From contig CM060833.1 of the NCBI GenBank assembly GCA_030762175.1, positions 156,981,501 to 157,045,500 of the forward strand: DNA of 64,000 nucleotides. Reading direction: 5' to 3'. Shown here piece after piece: positions 1 to 11,600 of this stretch. Under the pieces are notes generated by a model. The model was not told the DNA's origin. It made no database searches and saw only the letters and a list, made by a program, of their open reading frames with translations. This DNA comes from Metallyticus violacea. Lineage: Eukaryota; Arthropoda; Insecta; Mantodea; Metallyticidae. The translations under genes and the position numbers were made by a program. Each line of letters opens with the position of its first letter. Position 1 is the stretch's first letter.

Positions 1-1140
1 CACAGACAGACATCCATTATTGATTATTAGAGTTATTAAACAAGTGAGCAGTGACATGCGGATTATGTGGGTGCATATTTTGCAAAACGACTCATCGTGG
101 GTGACTTTGACACTAGTGAAAAAATGAGAAGCTACCAGCTATATTTGTACAGTAACATGTCCTCCTGGATAATGTATGTAAAGGAAAATTAGTACTCCTT
201 ATGTTCAGACAGAATTTTTCAGAGCAAAAAAATACGCCAAAATATTATACTGAAAAAATTAATAGTACAACTCACAAAGAACTTTAAAATCATTGACTAT
301 GTATATGGAATATATAAACTCTATGGAAAGCATTTGGTAGTTAAACATATACATTTTAATTGTGCCCTCGAGGCTTCAGAAGACAATTAAGCTTCAACTG
401 CAGGTTAAAAATAAATGAAAATCGCTTTAGTCATTAAATGAGCATTTAACATCATTGTTATCGGCATTTCGGTAGGCGCGTTCACAATTAAAAATACGAA
501 ATAACTGCCCCTTAACCAAAATGTGGTAACGATTCTGATGCGAATAATTCCTTGTCATCCATAATCTACCGAGAGTTATTTTTGGCCTGCGTCCGCAGCT
601 AAACACAAGCCGCGCATGCGTTGGCGCCGTCGATGGACAAGTTCCCCTCACATTTCTACTCGCACAACTTTGATCAGTAACTTGCAAGACAATGTTAGCT
701 TTATTTCTAACGAGTACTAAATCTGTATTGTTATAACAGTTCGAAGCGGTGTCTGTCACACATTTCTGGCAGCTTAAATAAAATTTGCATTGGCTCGCTA
801 CAACCTGCTTCCGCACTTCTTCCAATTCCTACCATGATATTTCCTTTAAGTTCCTGCATACTTCTTTTCTCCGTTCTAGCCATAACATTACAATACAATA
901 CCATTACAGTAAATTTTACTTCTAACATAGTATAATTAATAGCCTGTAATAATGTGCAATACCCTATAGACTTGAGTTAAGGGATCAGTATGAGTTATAA
1001 TAACACAGTAAACTGGACTGACTATTCACGAGCAACAATAAACCCGGGAACTTTTAGGAAATGTTAGAAACTGTTGTTTGCTTTATTTATTTAAAGAAAC
1101 TAGCAACATTTCCACTTCTATCGATAATTATTGCAAAGTA
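1..1140. other. Left-flank non-coding DNA
   Basis: No supported gene is visible. The longest open frames (132 and 65 codons on the minus strand) have no recognisable domain and composition unlike the real exons. Part of the stretch (about 560-720) matches a dispersed repeat seen again at 50900-51000 and is listed separately. The rest is AT-rich and unremarkable. Confidence 0.5.
560..720 (-). repeat. Diverged dispersed repeat, copy 1
   Basis: Read on the minus strand, this segment aligns with 50900-51000 read on the plus strand. Shared blocks are a GCRAGTAGAAATG block, then about 40 bases later an AGCTGCGGACGCA block followed by CCAAAAATAA. The frames passing through both copies share the residues CASRN and FSCGR-PKI, so this may be a decayed coding element, but I cannot name the family. 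Confidence 0.5.
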
Positions 1141-1179
1141 CTAGCAGATACTTGAGTAATTCTTGGAATTCGCATTCGG

Positions 1180-1620
1180 GAGAGCCCGGGCTAAAATGCC
1201 GTTGGGTCGGCCATTCTAACCTCGGATATTATCGTGGCGAATGCTGAGACGAATTTTCCGCTCTCCCATTTCAATTTATTCCATTGGTTCTGTTACGAGT
1301 TCGAAAGTGCGAGGTGGACTGGTGCGGTGTGATGGTAGCTTGCGCTTTGGGAAAGAACTTTGCCCCGGGGTCTGGAATGGAATGCACAATTTTCGAGAGG
1401 CTCGGGAATGGGCGCCACCGGCGTTGGGGTATTCTATCTGGAAACACGTTAGGGACCCTCAGCTTCGTCAGCGATTCTGGCCCCCCGATGTCTCCTTCAA
1501 CTCATCCCTTCCTCCCGAAGGTGCCTCCATTGGGGGATGCAGGCACGAAGGTGAACCGTGAGCATGGCTAAGTGCCGAAAGTATTCTCTTCCACCCCAGA
1601 CCATTCATCTCTTTCATGGT
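1180..1620 (+). repeat. GC-rich dispersed repeat, copy 1
   Basis: A GC-rich island in AT-rich DNA. It aligns over roughly 400 bases, with many small indels, to 40600-40930. Shared landmarks in the same order are a CTCTC-ATTTCA-TTTA-TTCATT stretch, CTTTGG-AAAGA followed by a GTCTGG-ATG segment, GGCTCGAGAGG-like bases, and CCCTTCCTCCCG near the end. Two overlapping open frames (106 and 95 codons) show no known domain and are probably incidental. It could be the GC-rich 5' region of a non-LTR element or an old SINE-like unit. Confidence 0.55.
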
Positions 1621-1955
1621 TTGCTTTATTTCAGTTATCTGTCATACATTATTGTTTTATTATGTTATCTCATTGCAAATACAGGACTAAATGTAATCTA
1701 GCTGTTAAAGTCTGTAGCGTTCTATAGATCTCCCTCTCATGCTGGGGTTGTCCTCCTCCGGTTTTATCTTTAGAGGACCGAAAGGAAGGGAATTAGAAGG
1801 TGCCAGATCAGAACTGAAAAATGAGTGGGGAAGAACAGTAATCGAAATTTAGTGATCTCTTCTGATTGTGCTAACTTGCGTCTTTCGTGAAGAACGAAGA
1901 CTTTTGATGACAGCAGTGTCGAACAGCTTCAAGTTCCGATGAGCTTTGGCTTAAA

Positions 1956-2625
1956 CGAGGGTAGATCCATAAGTTTCCGGCCTCACCTTCACAAAACCTT
2001 TATCTACTGTCATACGTTATCTGTTAAGTAAATAATTGCAGCTATAACTTCCGCTCCGCTGTGTTCAGTTATTCAGATATAGTTCCATAAAGAAGACTAT
2101 GTGCAGAAGATTGTGACATGTTCACAATGGAGTATCGAGCTGTTATTGAGTTCTTCACAAAAGAAAGACTTACTCCAAATGAAATTAAACAGCGATTGGA
2201 CGTTGTATATTGGGAAGCAGCCCCCTCATATTCTATCGTAAAAGAATGGGCAAACTATTTCGAATGGGTCTAGAAAGCATTGAAGACGAAGAGCGTGCAG
2301 GTCGGCCCTTGGAGGTGTTCACTCCTGAAAACATCGCTCTTGTGAAAGGGTAAACTATGAAAGACCGGCGGCTCAAAGTTACCTAAATAGCAGCAAGGTT
2401 GGGCCTTTCTAAAACAACATTCCTCCGAATTATTCATGGACACTTAAACATGAATAAGGTTAGTGCAAGATGGGTACCTAGACTTCTTTCCTGAGTCCAA
2501 AAGCAACAACGAGTCATCTGTTGTCAGACGTTTTTGGAGCTCTGCCTTGGCAACAAGAGAGAAGTTTCGCAAACCATTGTTACAGGAGATGAAACTTATG
2601 ATTCCTTGTCCAAAAGAGAACATAA
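1956..2625 (+). pseudogene. Mariner transposase relic, copy 1 (3' truncated)
   Basis: The left end matches the terminal inverted repeat of the mariner at 49378-50798: CGAGGGTAGATCCATAAG. About 165 bases inside it starts a frame reading MEYRAVIEFFTKERLTPNEI, the N-terminal helix-turn-helix of mariner transposases (D,D34D type in the intact family). The KEWA, SIEDE and GRPLE motifs follow, then DRRLK and a SARWVP-like segment. Stop codons and frameshifts interrupt it and homology stops near 2620, before the catalytic domain is complete, so it cannot move itself. A TA dinucleotide lies two bases before the left end. Confidence 0.8.
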
Positions 2626-5600
2626 GCATAAATTTACTCTACGAACATGAATAAGAAAGTATACATTACACATTACATATTGAACGCTATACAGCTTTCT
2701 AAACATATATTTAACTGTAAAGAATAAACTATATATTGTGTTGAAAACTAAAGACTGAGACACAAACAGGCATTGCATTAAACGAAGCTATTATTTTTAA
2801 AAAATAATAAATCTCTGATGTCATGAAAAGAACAATTTGGTAAGTTCTGATTTCCTTCCAATTTTTAAGAATAGAATGTTTTTGGGGAAGTGATTAAGTA
2901 TTTTTATATAATATAAAAATGTTCATAGTAATCTTGAGCTTTTATATATTTAAGAAAAATATTTTGCCATGTTTATTCATTATTTACGTATTGGGCACAT
3001 GCCCACCTACATTCCTCATTTAAAAATAAGTCATCCATTTTGAAAAGCACAGAGCTAACTATGCGTATATACCAACTGTCGTAATATTGACGGTATAAGT
3101 GACGTGGCTACTTAGTGGGGGTGTAGCTGTTTAAAACCAATTGAATAATTTGACGCGACGGCGCCTCTCTGTGACAATACGTTGACGTGACATTTAGTGT
3201 GAGTCGACCTGTGTGCGGTTTTGTTTACATCAGAACCCAAACTAACAGTGAATAGGAGTTTGAGATAACTGCCCATTGGAGTACAACGGCGGTATGAACT
3301 GCAGCGATGGTGCATCTATAGAATTTTAAAAATAAAATATAACGACATTTCAGCAACAAGAAACTTTGCAAATATTTGCTATTTGATTTTTGTATTTTCC
3401 CCTTTGTTGTGTATGTTTTAACTTTATCTCTTGAGGCAACCGATTGTTTCCAGCGCGAAGAGACACCAACATTCTGTCGTAGACTGTCAACTGCTTATTA
3501 ATCCACAACAATATGGGATTGGTACAAAATATTGTTAAGTTTGATGTTTACCCTCCAAACCAGATCAAATTATGACTAATAATTATTCTAATGAAATAGT
3601 ATTTTTAATTTCAAACAGATTGCTAGTGTGCGCGCTCGTGCGCAGGTGAATTCCATAAGGTATCTTGTTCCGGAGTGTTCTCTTTTTCAAATATAATTTA
3701 TAAATTTTGCAAATGTACGCGAACGTGACTGATATAAATTATTTTCATATTCGCGGCACACAGTAATGTTTGATTTGTGCTTACTATTAGTGCTGAAACG
3801 CAAAATGGTGGATTTTCATTCACATTGTGAATTAAACTAAAATCAGAAATTTGCAGAAAGATACTCGATTTAAAATGAAATTGTTTAGTGGAAGCAGAAT
3901 GTATTTTACCATTGAAATCTATAACTTCAAATGTCAGGAGGTCATCCAGCGCCTGGACCGAGTAAGGATCGACCAAGAAAATTCTGGCGATAGTGGGAAA
4001 AATCAAAGAGAGAAAGAGAGATGCGGCAGATATTGTCAAGGAATTTGCAGAAGCATCCCCACAACGATCGACAAATACTTTAAAAATGATTAAATAAACG
4101 TCAGGAGAGCAAGTTAAAAAGTATAGTATATAGTAAATATAGAGGCTTTGACTTTTTATGTTGATACTAAGTTGAGTACCCTATCAATATAAATTAACTT
4201 AAAGTGAACTTATGAAATCTATCCATCTTAAAATTAAATTCAGGAAACCTAAAAGCAATGTTCAATATTATTCGCCTGAAGAAGCCATTTCAGTAGATAA
4301 AACGTATGTAGGAGCTGCTAGACCATAAGACAGCGAATTATTTTAGCACAACCTTAATTTGTTTACAGTACTTATGCGCATAAAATTCTAACCACAGTTC
4401 TGAATTAGTTCAATCAATTATTCTTTTATTCCCCAATATACTTGTCAAGAAAATAAATGCATTAAGGTTTAAATAGTGCATGAAATGAAGAATTGCTTCT
4501 CGCTTTTAAAAAGTCCATATTTTTTCATTTTGCAAATTTAGGCCTATAGATTTATTTATTGACATCTTTGTTCCATCTTGTGGTTATAAGTCAGATCTTA
4601 AAAAATAATCTGTACTCACTGGTTGTTTTTGCTTGTGAGATAACGGCATATATTAATTAGTACTCGATAGGGACTTCAGCATTAAGATTAAATCAGCTGA
4701 CTATATAGCAAAATAGAAAACATTATATGGTTATCAGGTGTTTCATATTATAATAATCATTAGATATAAATGACCAAAAAACATATTTCGATGAAAAAGT
4801 AAATCTAAAATATAATTAAACTGCTATTGTGGAAAGAAAGTAAACACTGAAAGTAAGGTATTTGATGTAAATAAAGTCAATGCACATAATATAGCCAGAA
4901 GTCTGTGGACATTTTAGTACAATTATTATAAAAGAGACATCGCTAGCACTCTAATCTCGAAGGTCGTAAAGTCGATTGTTTTCCGTTGGAGTTGATTTGT
5001 ATGTGAAACAATAGAATAAAAACGTCATTTCCTGCTTTTTCTTCAATGACAAGACTGTCGTTATAAAACGCTGCAGTAGGTGTGCTCTTTTAAATGTTTA
5101 ACAATAAGATATATGTAAATAATGCATATGAAAACTTATTTGCATAATCTTTGAGAATCTAGGGCACTCCCATGATGCACTAGAGTTTTTGGGGGGGAGT
5201 GAAACTACTGGAGTCAAACGAGGAACAGGAAATTGAAAACAGGCGGGAAATGTTCGGAATAGCCGCGAAATGAACTATTTGTAGTGTAGGCCCGGGCAAT
5301 GCAGAAATTTATACACAAAACGTAGAAAACATGTGAGAGATGGCTAAGTGTAAGATTAGGAGACAATGTGGAACTTACTCTTTATGTCCTATCTTTACGA
5401 ATTCTTGTGGAGAAATTCATTCAAACATATGAATGCATTTGCGTCATTTATAACGTGTATGTACGTGATCTACAATGTTGACTAAATTCTTGGTTCGATA
5501 AAACATAATGTAAATTCCTTTTTTGGTTAGAAAAAAGTTTAAAAATTACTGCCACCATTCCACCACTTTAAGCTACCATCCCTGCACCAACAACCTGCAA

Positions 5601-5950
5601 CTGCACCCTTTGTTTTAAGCTTTTCACCACAGTCGCGGCAACGCAAATACTTCCCAAAAGAGCATTACTGGTCTGATATTGGCAATTAAGTTTACGCACT
5701 TTCAGTGCTTGTGTGCTTTTAAAACTGTTTGCATAGGTTAGTGTTAATGATTATCGTGGTTTATAATAATCATGTGCGATTGCGCTCAAGATATTTGCTA
5801 CGTCACTTCCGCTGTACAAAAAAGTTGTATTTTGACTGTAATGGTTTTCTGTGTGCGATCTACGCACTCCCTTGTGTTAATTATGATAACATGAAACAAT
5901 TGAGTGGAGTTTCCTATTCTCAAAGATTACCCTCATTTAATGCTTTTTGA
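2626..5950. other. Non-coding DNA, no recognised element
   Basis: AT-rich sequence without a convincing exon, RNA gene or repeat. An 80-codon frame at 3851-4093 has a basic, lysine- and glutamate-rich stretch but no known domain and no splice or homology support. A GC-richer patch lies at 3150-3230. I see nothing else to annotate. Confidence 0.4.
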
Positions 5951-5953
5951 AGC

Positions 5954-6108
5954 TGCCATTTAAATAATCTCGCTTGCCATTTAAATAATCTTAGACATTT
6001 AACGCAATATTTATTCTTTATTAGCACGGAGCTGATATGGTGGCCAGGTGTAGCACGGAGCTGATATTGCGGCCAGGTGTAGCACGGAGCTGATATTATA
6101 GCCACGTA
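5954..6108 (+). repeat. Short tandem repeats (21-bp x2, 29-bp x3)
   Basis: Two direct copies of TGCCATTTAAATAATCT lie about 21 bases apart at 5954-5991. Shortly after come three near-identical 29-base units starting at 6022, 6051 and 6080, each beginning TAGCACGGAGCTGATAT and ending in a GCC-AGGTG-like segment. This is a minisatellite; no function is implied. Confidence 0.8.
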
Positions 6109-7980
6109 TGGTTTAAAAACAAATAATACAATAATGCAATGTTCAAGAAAACATTGCTAGGCACGACGACGAAGTTAAGGATAAGAGAATTTGCAACATG
6201 TGTGATACTTGTGTTCATGAAGAATGTGTAGGACTCCAGTTGCACATACGGAGATATTCAGATGTCCAAACTCGATAAAAGTGACGTATCTTTCTTATTG
6301 ACATTGTTTCAAGCTGCTAAGAATGACGAAAGTATTGCTCAAGTGATACACATTATACCTTGGTGTTTAAATAATTCTGAAATCATTTTAAAAGTGGTAT
6401 GGCCATATTAGTTATTAATTACATCTGGACATATCACCTGCACATTTATAAGGTTTCGAATATTACTTATATGGTAATAATCTAGTTGCATTTAATTTCT
6501 TCAGCACTTTCCAGAGATATTATTTACCGGGTTTCCAGAATATATCTTGATCGCTCGCACTGGGGGCCGACTGCTTTCCCCACTCACGGCCGTCTGCGGG
6601 CCTACCTGCCTTTCCTTAAATTTCCGAGCAGTCACCAGTTTTTATTCGCGAAGATGACATAGAGCAACTTATTTTTGTGTGTAAATGTTATTATAAAAGC
6701 AAATCAGTTCGTCGCTTTCGTGAGGAATATATTCGGAAATTCCCTGGGCAAATGCCACCTTCAGAACTGCAATTAACGACCTTATAAATAAATTTAATTA
6801 TTTCATAAACAAATTTACAATTTATCACCTAATAATTTCAGTCACTTTACCTTATTGCAACAACCAACCATAAGGATATTGGAATACTATATTTCATTTC
6901 GGTTTCAGTGCAAAACAAGAAAAACACAAAGACGTACAGTTTTAACAGAAGACGAAACCTTTGCCAACAAAAATACTGAATTAGCGCAAATTGAGATTCC
7001 AATGTCTTCTACACATAGAGCAACAATATTGTTCAAAATCAAACCACAAGTGTATCCGTTTACAACAATGTGATCCCGTAGTATATGTGCATTATTTTGG
7101 CTTCCTTCGTCAGTGAATGAAGGGTTAATGCACCCACAGCTTGTGTTCTTTTCAAACACGGCATGGGTCCCAACAAAATGGTCGTGGGAATACTCACAAA
7201 ACTCGCTATTGAAGTTCTGAAAATCCAAATTGTACACAAGAAACCCTTCTTTATGCTAGAACAATTGCAGTTAGGTGAGCGATTAGCGCGAGATGCAAAA
7301 AGCTGTGGTATGCCCAGTAGCCCAGACTCAAAACCCGGTAAGGACATATTCTGGAAGCCCTGTACTTAAATGGCCACAATGCTATTTTAATCATTAATGC
7401 AATATACAAGCTGCTGTTAACAGTTTAAACCAAGGGTGGCCATATCATCTTCAATGTAATTAAATATTGACCCATTGACTACTTATCTGCTGCTCATACA
7501 TCCTACGATGTATCAGAGTGAAAGGTATAGTTGGTAAATTAAATTTTCTTTGTTTGATCAGACATTCTGCTCCAAGCACGCATATCTTCAGAACCATAGA
7601 TCGGTTATATGAAAAATAATACATTTATAATATGTGAGCTCGAGAACCAGAAACTTGTAAATTAAACCAACTTTGTATTAGGATAAACACCTTGACCTCT
7701 TACAACGTGCAGTCTAACACATTACTTATCGTTAGATACCAGGTCAAGGTAATAGGCTGAAATAAAACTGAAGAATGTTGAACTACAGCAAAGATTGGAA
7801 AGAGCGCCTTATATAGAAAATGAAAAATAGAAACAATACCAGATACCCGCAACGAAAGGATAATATTTTTATGAGAAGCCCGGAAATATCTAGATGTTTA
7901 TATTTTGTGAATTTGATAGTTGGTACCTTTACAGCAAATGGGAATTGTAGAAATTGACGATATTGAATTAATCAAGGAAA
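6109..7980. other. Non-coding DNA, no recognised element
   Basis: No exon or repeat could be supported. A GC-rich patch at 6540-6610 stands out from its surroundings. Overlapping frames on both strands at 6855-7370 (up to 110 codons) carry no domain I recognise. Confidence 0.4.
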
Positions 7981-7993
7981 CAACAACAACAAC

Positions 7994-8030
<37 letters not shown>

Positions 8031-8031
8031 T
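7981..8031 (+). repeat. (AAC)n(AAT)n microsatellite
   Basis: Trinucleotide array switching from AAC units to about a dozen AAT units. Confidence 0.95.
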
Positions 8032-8587
8032 AAAATCACCCACTTAGCACCATGTTAATGCGAATGTGTTCTCAGCGGAAGCCGAAGGTTGTAGGTTTCG
8101 TCTTTACTTAACTACGATATTTCTCTTGATACTGTTCTTATTGAAGATGTTGATGCTGGCACCGTGTATTTTCTCACTGGTTTTGTTCACTGCTCACTCT
8201 TAGTTCTTTGCACGTCTTTATTTTCAATGACCTAAGGATGAATTCTCTGTTTGTGATTTGGTGATGGAGAATCACGTAAAATTCTCGTCACTATGCGTGT
8301 ATTATTACTTTATTTTATTTTTGTACATGCCCATCACTTAACAAATTTCGTTGCGTCACTGCAATACATTTTATAATTTTCTAACCATCTTAACTTTGCC
8401 CCTTTCGTTTAACATTAGGCCAGTTGACGAATTTCTGGCGTATCATTTGTAGAAATTACTTTAGATATAGCTGATCGTAGGTTGCTTATGCTTTCTCTCG
8501 CTCTCCCGTTAGCCATAGCTTCCCCGAATTCCTGTGCAACTCGACCCAGCCAGCCTCTCTCTACCTGCTAATGACTTTGCTCATTAG

Positions 8588-8670
8588 CCAGCCTCCACTG
8601 ATACAATCTCCTGTGGAACTAGACCCCACCCAAATGGGCGATGGTGCAATGAGGGTGGTCGGGCATGCAG
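8588..8670 (+). CDS. NOL4: NOL4-family gene, probable upstream exon
   Basis: Candidate exon proposed from splice signals and phase. A pyrimidine-rich tract and a CTAATGAC branch-point-like sequence precede an AG at 8586-8587. The donor after 8670 reads CAG|GTAATG. The open frame (about 27 codons, [13 protein letters not shown] and onward) ends in phase 1, exactly what the next exon at 9470 needs, since it begins with two bases completing a glycine codon. The frame stays open past the donor to about 8795, so a longer or unrelated exon is possible. I do not recognise the peptide. Confidence 0.5.
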
Positions 8671-11600
8671 GTAATGACTCAGAGGAGAGGAAGCATTTCC
8701 TAGAGAGGGGCAAGTATAAAGTGCTGCAACCTCCTACATCCCCAAGCAGTAGCCCTTCAGGAACTTGTCGGTTAACTACATCATGTTTTCTATGATAAGC
8801 GAAAAGGGCAAGGAGTTAAGAGTGATGGAAGGCTATAAATTTTATCGCAGCGATACTACCAAACTTGGTCAACGTTGGAGATGTGTTCAAAAAGGATGCA
8901 TGGCCAGCTTTATTGACAGTAAAGTACGCTTCTCTTTCCGAAAGAATCATAATCACCCACCTTGTGAAACTGTAAACAGAGAATTCATCTCTAATAGCGT
9001 AAAAAGAAAAGCGTGTGAAAAAATGACTGAGGGATCGACAAAGCTAGTGAAAAAAGAAATTATGTTGGCACCACCAACTATTTCGGATAATTTAAGCGCC
9101 TACGATTTGAAAAGGATCAAGAGAAATATCGCGGTTGAGAAGAGAAGAATTTTGCCAATTTTAACTAAGAATAATCTTGAAGTTCATGACGCCTTGGGCT
9201 TCTTGGACCATGCAGGTAATATGCTCATCCTAAAAACAAAATTAGCGTTGTTACCTCTCCAACAAACAAGGAACATAAAAGTCTTATCGCATATTGCTCA
9301 GGAATAGACTTTTCAAATATTTTGCAATTTATCGTCATCGATATAGTTAAAAATTATTTAAAGGACAAAAAATGAGAATGTAAATGCGAAAGAATTTCAT
9401 CCCTTAGTTTCCTTTTATTATCAGCATGATTTATGAGTCTAATGAATGATTTGATCATCCTTGTTGCAGGTCGAAATGGTGATCTTAGGATAGGAGGCGG
9501 AGTAGGAGGAGCAGTAGGCGAAGAACGTGAGATGTCCGGAGATGATGTTTCAGGATTGTGGTCCGGGTACCACAATGCTCTGGGTCTAAAGAAGTCCACA
9601 CCTCCCGGCCCCAGGGAGCAGTCGGTAAGACCTGTACAGTACTCGCAACCAAGTGGTTGTATTCGCTGCTGAGTAATGAACAATTAAACATTGTTTGCAA
9701 TACATTACTTTCAGAGTCCGCTGTTGTTGGCGCAGGAGACGGGATCGGTACATGACGAGACGTCATCTAGTGGGAACAAAGAAGACGAAGATGATGACGA
9801 AGACGATGGTGAGGATAAGATTGATCCACAGCAGTATGATCCAGAGCGTCTCAAGGCCTTCAATGTGAGTTACTTCCGCCTAACTGGGCTCTTTTGAGTA
9901 TCAACTTAACCTGTACTAAATAATGACAGATCGACTAGAAATGAAAGTTAGCAGTAAATAATCTCATTGTGCTATTTCAATGGCCCCTGGAGTCTCAAAG
10001 ACGCAGTCATTTAGTACCAGAGCCAAATCTTTCACCAATTAGCTCACAATAAAACAACAAATGGAAAGTTTATGCTTCTTTCCATTCTTACATTAATTAT
10101 CCTGGCATGAAAATTTCCAGATTTACATGTAGTAAAACGTCGATAGCAACACAGCTTTTTCAAAAAGCTAATACCAACACTATAAACTATTTTCTCTGAC
10201 TACACCATTTCCTACATATACCAGAGCCATTCAATAAGCACTGTTAACATCCACTTCATCATAGAAAAAGACATTATTTTATTATAGTAGCTTTAAACCT
10301 TTGCAAACTAACTCATGAAGTTTTATCTTCTTCTTCTTGGTGCAATTAGGAAAACAAGATCACCGCCAAAATTTGGGTATATTAGAGAAATGTGTATAGA
10401 AAATTGGGCAAAATGATTTTTATCATAGGAAGAAGGTTGAGGCAGTCTCACTGATCATTCACGCTGTGGCATTTGCATGCTGCAATGACGAAATGCATCA
10501 ACATTTTTATTTGACACAATTGGCAAATAATAACCAAACAGTTCACTGTTTAATTTGAAAACTTAACTGGAAGAGTTAATGTGATATTTGAATATTCAAA
10601 AGATTTTCATGACAATACAAAGGCACACATAACTTGAGAAGAGATTACTAATCTTTCGTGGAATGTTCTTTAATGTTGCTAAGTTTTAAAATTGAAAATA
10701 AGGCAGATTTTGCAAAATCACCTTAACTGAACATTATTAACAATTTTTTTTTTTTTTAAGTTTTCTTAGAAGATTTTTATCCTTAAATATACTGCTAATT
10801 TATATAGCTATTTACCTATAACTATATTCAAACAATTGTTTATTTACAATTTGATTTGCACTTATTCAGAAACTTTACAACATATTGATGAAAACATGAA
10901 AAATTCTTTACAAGTCATAATGAAATTTGTAACTATTTCCATTTCAACTTTAACCAGTTCAGTAGCATTTTTGTTCCATACATCAAAAATGAACGAATGG
11001 TGTTTAACGCCCGTTTTTACTACTATGGCACCACAGGCGGTGAACACTGGTGATACATGAAATGAATGATATATTGGGAAAGGATATTTTTTTTAAGGAA
11101 GGAAGCGTTCCAGGCCTAAGTTTAGGGTACCTCTTCAGCATTGGCCAGTCATGAGGACTGAGGAAATCCTGGAAAAAACCTCAGTCAGGGAGGACGGTCC
11201 TGGCGGGATTCGAACCCCCCAAACCTCCCACTCACGAGTCCGCGAGTTAACGACCTCGGCCGCCCGTGGCGGTTTTCTTACATCAGTCCACCAATTGTTC
11301 ATAATTGAAATTACTCTTTCTGTATGAACATTAGATTTTGAATTATTCATTACAAAAGATAATGCTTGTTTCAAAATTCATATATTAATGCCCTTGATCC
11401 GGCATTTGCAAAACACAGTTACCCACTTTTCACAAGCATTACCAGTAAAATGAACTTTACAGTTCAGAAAATCCCTTAACACTGCAACACTCATCATATA
11501 AAAAGCATACTCATTTAATTCAATTTGAAAATGCTTTCAAGTATCCTGCTACTCATAAAATTAAATTTTCTGGCTAAGACAAAGAAGATGGAAATTGCTG

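Noticed and set aside
3851..4093. 80-codon lysine-rich ORF
   Set aside because: No domain, no splice support.
5954..6108. CRISPR array
   Set aside because: Three adjoining 29-base units with no spacers, in a eukaryotic genome: simple minisatellite.
6855..7370. Overlapping ORFs on both strands
   Set aside because: FTDEGS-like residues hint at a transposase but no second motif could be matched.
8571..8795. Full 74-codon ORF as a stand-alone gene
   Set aside because: Better explained as exon 8588-8670 plus intron read-through; no domain found.
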